64,000 nt of DNA from NCBI GenBank assembly GCA_025618425.1, contig CM046833.1:37515274-37579273 (forward strand), given 5' to 3'. Made by a program: the position numbers and the translations under genes. The DNA is from Heliocidaris tuberculata (taxonomy: Eukaryota; Echinodermata; Echinoidea; Camarodonta; Echinometridae). Under the pieces are notes generated by a model. The model searched no databases, had not been told where the DNA came from, and was given only the letters and a program-made list of their open reading frames with translations. Shown here piece after piece: positions 39,063 through 51,000 of this stretch; within the stretch, counting starts at the first letter, position 1, and every line of letters starts with the position of its first letter.

Positions 39063-42000
39063 TGCATAAATAATTAAAAATGTTTTAGCTGCTGGAAACA
39101 AAGTGCGTAGCTTTAGGTCCCCCATCATACTACAGCTATCTGCATGCTACGTGCGCTGCTGATGAACAATTCTGAGCATGCAAGTTCGATCGACACGACG
39201 AGGCTGACGTTCAAGTCAAACAAAATTATATAAGAAAAAAGTCTTTAAAAATTTCCAAAAGACTATGAATTGGCATAACAGAAGTGCCAATAGTTCAACA
39301 ATGAAATGGATAATGATGAAATGCTTATAATTTATTTGCCAGATAATGCAGCGGGGCCGATCCCAATCGTGCTGCACACAAAAAACCAAAAAAAATTCTG
39401 ATAGGTAGCGTTCAGATGGTAAATTCTCATAAATTGTTTTGAATTCAACAACCAGATTTATCTCAAATTCATTATCACTCTTTTCTCAATAATGCTGTCA
39501 AGTTTGAAATGAATTCCAAGTAACTGAAGTGGTTTAGAATTGTGTTTATGTTAGGGGGACCGATCAAGCACACCCAAATTACATTGTTAGCTATATACAT
39601 GTATGGACACAAGTTCGACCGTGCTTGTCCCTAGAATGACATCATGAATCGATGCACTTAACAGAGAGTTGCTCAAGGATGAGTTTGGGGGAAGAAATTT
39701 CATAACTTTTGATTCAAAATTCTTCCATTCTGTGAATATTTCTGAATCAGGTTCAGTACAGTCTCCCCATTGAAATGGTATCAAATTCATTGAATTCGGA
39801 TACGTTTTTAGTTCTTGTGATCCCTACTTTAAAGGGGTATTGCAAGTTTAAATACTGAAATTTCTTTCAAAAATAATGCAAAAAAAACAACAAAAAAAAC
39901 TTACAAATGCATAGAAGCTAACTCTTATTAAACATGCATGTCTCAAAACATTTTCTCCTCTTTTTCAAGACAAATAAATTTTTCAGTGATATCCTGTCTT
40001 CTAACAATTCACAACTTTAAGGCAGGGGGTGATTATGTCCCCTTTAAAGCTTGATATTTGACCAAGTTTTAAAAATGAATATTTCTCTAGGTCCATACTC
40101 TCACTCTGAGTCGTGTTCGAGTCTCGGCACCAGGCTCCAGGGACCTGGCAGAAGGTCTGTGTTCCATGCCAAACTTGACCAAGCTGACATGCTATCGAAT
40201 ACTTCTCCATGATGAGTTCTATTCGATGTTGAAAGAAAAGGCATCATCTATGAAGGTACATTTAACCCTAGTAACAATGATAATGATATATGTAATGATA
40301 ATAATAACAAAAATAATAATGATAATAATAATAATAATAAAGATAATTACTCTTTCTCCAGCGTTAGGGGGAATCCTTTTATCTCAGCCTATTGTTATCA
40401 TTCGCGTTAATGCTCGTCGCTTTCCCGTAATGTCGAATTTCTATTGTGACAGAATAAACCACATTGATAGGATTCCCCTTAATGTAGGAAATAGTGTTGT
40501 AATATTCATAATAATGATAATAATAATGAAAATGATGAAAATACATGTAAAACAATAATTGTCATATTCTTAATAATAACGATGTTGATAATGAGAATGA
40601 AGATAATGATAATAAAATTATCACCATTTATTTGGGCGATGGGACAAACTATTCTTGACAAAAAAAGAAGATACATTTGCGTATGCACATATATATGGCC
40701 CTAATAAAAGCCCCTGAATATCCAGAACTAGTTTATCAAAAGTCAGTTTACATGTAGATGCATATGGAAGGATCTTTTGTATGGAGTTTGTTCTATTTCT
40801 GCATACATGGTATGAATAGTTTGAAATTAGCTGAATCATATTATAATTTGAGTAAGGCCAAAATGCTTTGTTATTGAAAAACATTTTTGGTGCTTGCATA
40901 AATGATGGCTTTAAAAATACCAACATCATTGGTGTTGCATGTATATCCATCTAAAGGATGTTCTTTCTTTTTTTTTAATCGTTTAAAATTTCGAAAAAGA
41001 ATGATTGACATTTTAATAACATACACATTTTGGTGAACGAGTCTGAGAGCTACATGTACTATCAGTGCGGGTTGCATGCAGTCTGTAGTCACTGATTCAG
41101 TGGTTGCAGTCAGTGCTGTAGGACTCAAGTCCGGACTCGGACTCGAGACCGGTCTCGAGTCCCTATTTCTTGTGACTTGGACTCGGATTCGGACTCGGTC
41201 TCGGACTCGGACTCGACCAATGGTGACTCGGGCCGAGACTGGCAACGAGACCGGCAATTTTTTCTGTTTTCCGCTTTTAATTTTAGCTCAAAAAATTACC
41301 CCAGGGAACGCAAAACCCCCCCGCTATTTTCGCGCACCTTGCTCGATTTCAAGAGCGGTATTTTGAACATCATGAACATTAAAACTTGAATCGCCGTAGC
41401 GGTACGAGAATGTGCCCAAATAGCTGATAGACGTTAAGATAAGTCGCTCTATGCTCGTATACACACGTTATACACGTATGACACGGACAAGTATTGAAAT
41501 TGATGTTAACCATTTGGAGATGGATTAATCTATGACACACGTTTCCCCATAGACCCCAGCCTGGGATATCTTGGGCAGTCTCAAACAGATTACTATTCCA
41601 CTTGTATTTCAAGCCTGTATTATGAACTACAATTTTATCTTCTATCCTTTTACTTGCAACCTATGTTCCTGTGGCAAAAGTCAAATGTGGCAAAAAGTCA
41701 AAGTCAGCAATTTATAATTTTTGGCAGTGTCAGTTTTATTACGTTTTAACAATTACTTTCGTTTTACTTTAGTCACTTAGTCATGTAGTCAGTTTGCAAA
41801 ATGAATGCTAATGTTGCACTTGTATTACAAGCCATTAAGCCAGTTTAATGCACTAGCTGATACATGTACAGGAGATTTATTAGGGTTTGACGATTCACTT
41901 TTTTTATTACTTTAATCAGCTATTTGATAAGATTCAACTATTGGTGTTCTTGGTGAAATAATATTTTACCCTCTTTTTTCCATTTCATTTGGAAACTTTA

Positions 42001-45000
42001 TTTTCTATAATCTGCTTAATGGCATTCAACCTGTTATCTTTTTGTTCTGTTGACTTATAATTGATAAAAGATAAAATTATAGGCCTTTGAAATGAACAAA
42101 TATTAATTTGTGTATCTTTCTTCATTGAGTCAACTCTCTAGATAATTACTGTGGATACAAGCAAAATACTTGGCCTGATAAGGCTTGTTCACATATGAGC
42201 CATTTGTCAATGAGACATGTACCTTGGCACAAAAGGAGTGCGTGTTCACTTGTTTAGTATTTTGGTCAATAAAACTTCTGAAATTCCACTAGCACACCAA
42301 ACCACTAATGAAAATCTAACCATAGACATTTATCTCAACATTTCCAATTCAATTTTCTTACGTTCTGTCAGAATTTTTATGTTAATTGCTGGAAATCTTA
42401 CTGAACTAAATCTTCTTAAGCACCAAGCGACATGTCATGGCGACAAATCACTAATTTGTGAGCAAGCCAATAAGTTGTCCGCATTCGTACTAAGAAAAGT
42501 TACAATAAATTAAATTCTCTGACAAATGGAAGTTTTCAATGAACCAGAAACTACTTATGTTATAGAGAGTTCACAGTAAGGCATTTATCATAATAAGATA
42601 ATGTGACGTTAAAAAAAATGCAATTTAAGATGTTCCCATCGGGACTCGGATGTCCAGGACTCGGGACTCGGATGCCAGGACTCAGACTTGGACTCGGACT
42701 CGGACTCGGACTCGGATGGGATGGACTCGACTACAGCACTAGTTGCAGTTGCAGTGCATGCCGCGCAGCTCGCTAGGCCATCGTGCTAAGCTGGTATGGA
42801 GCTCGAGATAGAGATCGTTGACAGTGTATGGTCCTATATATACATTTTCTTGAGAGTGTGTGTCAGTATGTTTGAAAGTGTGTGTCTGTGCGTCACTGCA
42901 TGTCGGGCGCCCTTAATGGTCTATGTTTATGTTAATGGTTTATGTTAATGTACTTGATCATGTGACAAAGAATTTCACGAATAATATTCTATAACATAAA
43001 ACAATTCACAAATTTCCACTAGCCAACCTTTCATTTTTAAGACAAACACATCAGACTTCATATTACAAGGGGTATGAATAATTATGCTGTTAACTGTATA
43101 TAGACCTCTTTTTATGAAACTATGCATAATTATATCCGACATCAAACTTTTATTTGTGTATTATGTTTATGATCACCTCTGTCACCCTTTTTTCAATCCA
43201 CAATTGTGTCTGTATGTGTGTAATTGGGTTTTTACAGACGTGTATCAATCAGATATGATTATTTACGTCTGGGGACCGACCTTTAACGTCACCATCCGAA
43301 AGACGTGACTCAGTTTCAAACCTGGGTCCGCTGAATCAGTTTATAACTTCCACTGTTAGCTGGATTACAGGCGCACGCCCACAACACCCACCTGCTGCCG
43401 AAATGATAACAATTGTCTCAAGTACGTCCTTTTAATGCCCCCTTCAAATTCAGAATGGTTGGCACTGATCTTTACATCATAGCCGCGAAAGGCTGTCGTA
43501 GGCGGCCGTTCGCGAGTTTAATTAAAGGTATTAAACCTACATTGTTCTTTTTCCGATCATGTCTTAAATTTACAGGTCCAAACTCTTGCTATGATTGGTG
43601 ATTTTGTCAAGGCATCAGGGTCCCTTGACCTTGCAGTCGCACTTTGTTCCATGCAAAATTTGACTGAGCTAACGCTGGATGGAATGCTAATTCGTGATGA
43701 GTTCTATTCTCAGTTGCAAGCAATGGCAACTTCTTTGAAGGTACATTTAACCAGTGGTGTAATGATAGTAATGAGACACATAAACATGAAGTAATTTCCA
43801 ATTTCTTTTCTTATAATCCAACAGATCGATATTCTGTTTCTTTAAAGTGGCCTTGAAAGCCATAAGCAGAATTCCCAGCCAAAATTTAGTATTTTATTTC
43901 TAATTTGCAAAATGATAATATGATTCTCTTTTCGATCTTCCTGGGCATGGGCGCCAATCCAGGGGGACAGGGGGACATGTCCCCCCCACCTTTTTGAAAA
44001 TAGGCGAATGTCCCCCCCCCCCACCTTTTTGAATAACCTTTGTTTTATTTAGCTTGTTAGAGAATTTTGGAGGCGAATGTCCCCCCCCCCCAACTTTTTG
44101 AATAGCCTTTTTTTTTCTTTTTTTTTTTTTTTGCTTGTCAGAGAATTTTGGAGGCAAATGTCCCCCCACCTTTTTGAATGACCTTTTTTTTTCTTTTTTT
44201 TTTTTTTTTTGCTTGTCAGAGAATTTTGGAGGCAAATGTCCCCCCCCCCTCACTTTTTTGAATAACCTTTTTTTTTTTTTTTTTTTTGCTTGTCAGAGAT
44301 TTTTGGAGGCGAATGTCCCCCCCCCCCCCCCATATATCGCCGACAACAGTTATGACTGTCATGGAGTTGATTTGATGAAACGACCCCCAGGTGCTAGCAT
44401 TATCCTGACTATCCATAAATTTCATGATACAAAGGAATGTTTTACCATTAGCCACTATAATTGGTCATATCCAGGCATGTCAGTAGGCCTAGTCATATTT
44501 TCTATAAAGTTGAATACAACCAATTAATGCAGATGGTTAAGGAATGTGAATAGTTTTACTGTAAAGAAGTATTTTAGGAGAATTCTTAATTGTGCAAGTC
44601 ACTTTTCACATAACAACACTAAAATTGTGATCTTCCACGAATTGAGAGATCACAATTTGTAAGAAAGAGACTACATGTATCATTCATGTAGATTTAAGGG
44701 GGTTTTGTTGTTTGAAAGGTCTCTCCTTTTTTGTTGTTGTTGTTGAAATACATAAAACAATATAAAAGATAAACGATATGTATAAATGATATTGTTGTTT
44801 TCAGCAATTTAACAGAATTGTTTTCTTAATCTATTCACATGCATGTACCTGCATTAGCCCTGCATCTGTCTCAGAAAAAGAATTACTAAATTTGGCTGAA
44901 GATGTGCCCCCTGGTAAGTATGTAAAGCTGTGCATCAATATCGGTTGTTCCTTTGCCAAGAGCCAACAAGTCCTGGGCAAGCATTCAAAGGATTACAAAC

Positions 45001-48000
45001 TTGCACTGATTGAGATATTCTGTACATGGAAAGCAGAGCAGGAGCCAGATACAGACAGTCGTGGGCTCCTTGCAAAGAATCTAAAAGAGACACGTCTGGA
45101 TGCATTGGCAGAGAAGTTGACAACAGGTACATGTACATGTAATATCTTTATTGCAATCATAGGATATATCGTTTAGCTGATTTTACGAACCGGCATACAA
45201 ATTCTAGCATTCTAGCAGGGATTAAACCACAAATACTGCCGATTTTACGAACCAGCATACGAATTCTAGCAGAGATTAAACCAAAAATACTGCGTTTCTT
45301 TTTTTAATATCCAATGTTGAGTTCGTGTTGGGGATTAAATTGGCTAATGTTTGGTGTCGGTGAAAGCAAGTATAATGCCAACACACTCTTAACAGAACAA
45401 CACTGAAAACAACTTTATCAACAATCAATCACGGGATCAATCAATCAAAATCCCCCAAACACTTTCCCAATCAATTTGAATGTGAAATCAGACAAGGAAA
45501 ATTTCAGATCATTTAAATGGTATGATCAATGGTATATTTAGACAGGTAACAACAAATGTACAATCAAATAAGTAATGACAACCGTAAGTGGCGGTCTACT
45601 TGTCTTGCGGGAGACTGCCCCGAAGTACAAAAAATATTCTTCTGGTTTGGAACCTAAAAATGACTAACAGACTAGTTAAAGTCCAGTAATGATACAGACC
45701 TTTTATTGAGGCTATGAAAATATAAAATATAGCCCCTTTAATGAGGCGGTGTGTATCGATGCAAAATATATGTATAGGCCTTTTTATGAGGCAATGTGTA
45801 CAAATACAAAAATTATGCCTTTTTATGAGGCAGTGTATACAAATGCAATGATATCAGTCACAAAGTCTTGCCTTTATGAAAATGATTTATAAGTAAAGGT
45901 TTAAAGTACGTAAGTCGGCAATATGACTTGATAGAATTATTACTCATGACTATAAAGGGGATTATTGATGGGTAGATCTACCTCAGTTGTATATAGTTTA
46001 TGAAGTTCGGAAAGCGAAATGGAGTTTGTCTTCGTCGGTGGCGGAGATCACGTGATGTCTTCGATGTTGGTTGTGTGAGTCTTTGGTGTGTAGGCTTCTC
46101 CTAGTTTGTTGACGATGACGTCCATTGAATGGCTGCGACTCCGGATGATAAAGACAAGCATGACAAGGAAGTACTTCGACTATGGTGTCGTGAAGACCAA
46201 GCTAGGATGTCGTGGAGACCACACGAGGGTGTCATGAAGATCGAACAATTCGTTGATGGCCATGTGGCGTGGTGCAATGAAGCGGGGAACTGCGACCGCA
46301 AGGTCAGGGTTCCGTGAAGAAAAGTTCAGGCGTCGGCAGGAAAACAACACCAAAACGAAGATTGTCGAACCCAGTTAGAAAATCAAATCCAAAATAAATG
46401 AACGAAGATGCCGATAAAGTACTGTTTTGATGAATTAAAGATGTAAGTAGACCTAGTCTACAATCAAATGTCGAAAAGGGATAAAATGAAAGCACTAAAT
46501 CCCTGATGTTACGAGAGAGCAAAAGTACGTGTTGATCGGCTGAACGTAAAACGGCGACTGGTGCTATGCTTGGAAAATCTGAGGAAACGCCCAAGAGGAC
46601 ATTGTCATAATTGCCGTTTTAGTACAATTAAATGTTTAATGCATATTATAATCAATTAAGGCATGTTTGAAGGGAAGTAATCATTTATAAAATACTAGAG
46701 AGCGATAGTGAATTTTCCTTTAATATGGCATGGTTACATAATTATTATACAAGTTTTGACATTCATAATAAAAACGATTGTTTATCCACTACACATATGA
46801 AAGAAAATATTCCACTCAACACCTGTTTAATTCTACAATGATTGAATGAAAGTAAGGTATTCAAATTGGCATTTTAAATGGACAAAGTCTTTAAACACGA
46901 TTATTTCAGAAACATTTTTTCACGCTGTGAGGCTTCCTATGCCGGTTCGTAAAATCAGCGACGATATATTGGCTCTTAAATAGATCTCTTCATTGTAAGG
47001 TTCATTCAGTACAAATATAATTCGCCATATTTGAATGTCATTAATTTGTATTTTTGTCCGTAACAAGAATAGCAATAGTGTCACATGTAGAACAACATCA
47101 ATAAGAAAATGAAAACCATTTGTATAATTCAAACATTATTTTTTCTTACCTTTATATTCAATGATGGTTATGATAATAGAAAGTAAATCAGATTGTACAG
47201 AATAGCAAAAATTATTTACCATTATATTTCTCTGTTTTTTTTCTATCAAATAGGTCACTATCAATCTTCATCTAACTATGGCACTGGTAAGTCCACAGGC
47301 ACAATGCCATTTTTCTCAAATCATCTACTCGCTTGTTGAACCATTTTAATTCTGTGATTACATTAGGAAAGAAACAATCTGAAAGAAATTGGGAAAGTTT
47401 GATTCTGTAGAACATAAGAATAAATGTGTGCTGTGAGGTTTTAGAATCACCAAAGATGGGAAGAATTGACCAAATCTTGCTGAAAGTCCCTCTTGTGTAA
47501 TTTAACTCATATTATTAGTAATAAACTTGTTTAATGGTGAGAAACATTTTAAAAGTAACCCCAAACTGGACGCCAGTGTGCTCCGACATATTATGATCTG
47601 GTGACAATTGCGCCAGGATTTATTTTGTCAAAGATAAGGTTAGGGTTAAGGTTGCTGTTGGCTTTAAGTTTAGGTTTAGGGTAAGGGTAAGGGTTAGATA
47701 TACAGTGTGTCCCAGAAAAAAACTACCCTAAAACAAAGGGTTCTTGTGACCACACTATGTGCTCTATGACAATAATTATCTATTCTCCATAAACTAGAAG
47801 TATTATGCTTTAAAATGATACCTTGATGGTATCCATCCGTACATTTTTTACCGAACAGCAGCATCTTGAAAATGACATGTAAAAACTCAGTTGTGCCGGA
47901 TTTGGGTAAAACCGTGAAGACGTTAGTGTCACATGCGAAAATGACTGAAGAAAAATAACAGCTTGAAGAAATGGTACGTGAAATTCCCTTGTGTGATGGT

Positions 48001-51000
48001 CTGCATTCAATCAGAAATTCATAAACACGGGGCAATACTAATTTCTAGTGTGACAGCGGCATACGCCCCCAAAATTTCCAAATCAGTAAATATCCCTCAA
48101 AAGATGAAAATGTGCCCTTTGTGTGACAGAAAAGGTGCCCCTCCTGAGGTGGGAAATTGCCATAATTTTCTGCCTTATGTGCCCTTTCTCCCTTGTATTT
48201 CCATTTGATGACAATAGAAAGTGCCACTTACTTTACATTTATGAAAAATATCACCTTTCTGTCTGCTTTGTTATTAAAAGAAACTTCAGTTCAGAAAAAT
48301 GCAAAAAATTGCTTTTCATTTCGATTGCAGGTACCATTTCAATACAAAACATGTCCTTTCTTTACCGCCAACATCGACAATACATTGGCCATCCTTTATT
48401 TTATGATGAGGGCATTATCCTTGCCCTCATTATTGAAAGAAACAGATGAAATCAGTCTTCTCATAGGGTTTTAAAAATCATGTTAAATTTTATGTCATGT
48501 TCGCATGTGATCCTAACGTTTTCACGGTTTTACCCAAATCCGGCACAACTGAGTTTTTTTCTGGTACACACTGTATATCTAAGCCTTACCCTTACCCTAA
48601 ACCTAACCTTAAAGCCAACATCACCCTTTTTACATGTTTTTACATGTCATTTTCAAAATGCTGCTGTTCAGTATAAGAATGTACGGATGGATGCCATCGA
48701 GGTATCATTTAAAAGCATAATACTTCTAGTTTATGGAGAATAGATAATTATTGTCAAAGAACACATAGTGTGGTCACAATAATCCTTTGTTTTGGGGTTT
48801 CGTTTTTTCTGGGACTCACTGTAGTGCTTGGTCCGGGGTTGAATTTAGGAATTGGGTTAGTGTAGGATATGGACTGTGGAGCAATTGTCATTGGAGCATG
48901 TGTCATATATAACTCCTATGTAATGTATCTGTTTGCTCAGTGCAAAAAAAAAGTCAGTGTTATACGAAAGAGCCTGCATTCATCAGTTGTGAAGTTCAGC
49001 TACAATGTAATTAATCACACATGAATTTCAGTTGTCATAGAGGGGCCTTTGAAGCAAGGAATGATAAATCTGCTTATTTCTAGAGTAACCTCCTTCATTG
49101 CATATCAGATGACCACATGAATGCCTTTTAGACATACACATTCCTCTACTTTAAGCAATAACTAGGGTACTGTGCTTGGTTTACTTTTGACGAATGAATC
49201 AATTTATTCCTGAAGTAAATACTTACTTGCATGTCATGATTTGGCACTAAATACAGTATGAAAAGATTATTATTCACATTTATGCTTTGTAAATCTAAAC
49301 TGAATTAAAAAGTGTGCTTTAAAGACATTGAAGATCAAACATGTCAAATTGTTAATTCTTACATGTCGTAAAGTTGCACTAGGTATTGCTATTGAGTCAT
49401 TCTAAAATAATAATGATGGAGTTGAGGTGGGGGGGGGGGGGGGGGTAAAGATTATGGTTGGAAAAGTATCAAACCTTTAAACATCTTAACACCAAATGGT
49501 CTTTCCAAGATACATGTACCTCTAAGATACTTATGCTACTTCACAACAAGCTGACCAATTTACACTACATGTACTTCCATGGGAAATTAACCAAATCAAC
49601 ACTGCTGACTGTACTGAAGTTGTTAGTTTTAAGTTTTATTATAAGGCAGCAAGTATTGTTGATTCCATTCAATTTACTGTCAAAGGTAGTATACCCGAAG
49701 GTTGTGTGTCCGGACAGGTCATTTTTAAACAGTAAATCAAACAACTTTTCATGCAAACTTTTCACAAATCTTTAACAGGATAGGTTGAAAATCATGTGAA
49801 TTGCAAATACTCACTGATTTTAGTGTTACTTAATGCATATTTTTCGTTAAATCTGACAGCAAAATTGACAGGCTAATTTTCGTTAAGTGTCCGGACACAC
49901 AACCCCTCATCCTACATGTTAGTGTACATGTGAATGTGACATATTAAAGTTAAGGTTGAGTTCTGGGGCGGTATTCTGAAAGCTCACTTAACTTTCCTTG
50001 TAAGTCGCCTCTCTTTTAGTCCATTTCCACCAATCAGATTGCACTGTAACAAAGAAAAATGGTGTATACGTGCTCCAGCTTCAATATAGCAAAGTAATGA
50101 ACCACTGCCTGCGTGAGGTCTGTAAAATGAAATCAGATGGCCTTGCGATGATTATACTTTCTTGATTTCAAATATCCACAAAAATCCGAGACTGCTCATT
50201 CGTATCAAAATGGATAAGGTAATTCTCATTTAATCAAACATATCATCCTTGTGATATAACAGGCAACATTGTACATGAAAAATAAAATAATAGAGTGCCA
50301 TATCATTAAAAAATGGATGACTTGAGAGACCTATTGGGTCTTTTATCTTTTTGAAGTTAATTGACCACTAAAAGAATTTTCAGAATACCCAAACTATTTT
50401 AACTCCTCTTTAAACTTCTGCATGGCGTGTGCGCACCTTTGCGTGCATCACAGCATACACGCAACGCACCTCCTGCCAATTAGGAATGGGCACTTAATTG
50501 ACCTTTCAGAATACCAATTTTCTAATTTAGCGCAAAGTGAGATTTCAGAATACTGCCCCTGGTAAAGATGGAAAATAATTTGTGAGCTCTCTTTTGTTAA
50601 ATGTTAATGTTGGAAGAATATCCTAGAAGAAATGGCCCATGAAAAGGATTGTTCTTCAAAACATGATAAGAAACAACTGAAATGTTTGGAGACTTTTTTT
50701 TCACTTTGATCATTCCAAAACCTCACAATATTCCTCAGTCCTTATGTACTACATAATCAACCTTTCCCAATAGACCTGTTTACTAATTTTGTGCATACTT
50801 CTTGAACAAAAGTTTCTCTTGACAACTCAAAAGCTTGCCCAAGGCTTGCCCAACATAGCAACAACTAATGTATGCAAAAAGGATTCCATCCATAGAGATG
50901 CCGTTATGCATAGCAGGCGTGTGTGTGTAATTGAGTTTTGACAGATGTGTATCAATAAAAAATATTATTTACGTCTGGGACTGACCTTTAACGTCACCAT

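Larger units (their letters stand above)
40256..43575. other. NLR intron 9
   Basis: 3.3 kb. (AAT/ATG)n-rich patches at 40280-40340 and 40500-40620 flank the pair TTTCTCCAGCGTTAGGGGGA and GATTCCCCTTAATGTAGG (a possible short fold-back). A hAT-type element is at 41111-42741 and a minus-strand SINE at 43190-43405. Confidence 0.65.

Noticed and set aside
42217..42513. 98-codon open frame as a hAT transposase
   Set aside because: No BED finger, RNase H-like or dimerisation motif can be recognised; the element looks non-autonomous.
43741..44858. Second 2A motif
   Set aside because: The only similar text (CCAATCCAGGGGG near 43955) is the end of a MITE family and does not encode NPGP after an acidic DxE.
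44858..45126. Start of a second, separate NLR gene
   Set aside because: No 2A leader or other phase 2 leader exon lies between 43740 and 44858, and no NACHT exon follows before 64000. It remains possible only as a relic.
46129..46317. 62-codon open frame starting MAATPDDKDK
   Set aside because: Lies inside a TIR element, with an equally long antisense frame and no known domain.
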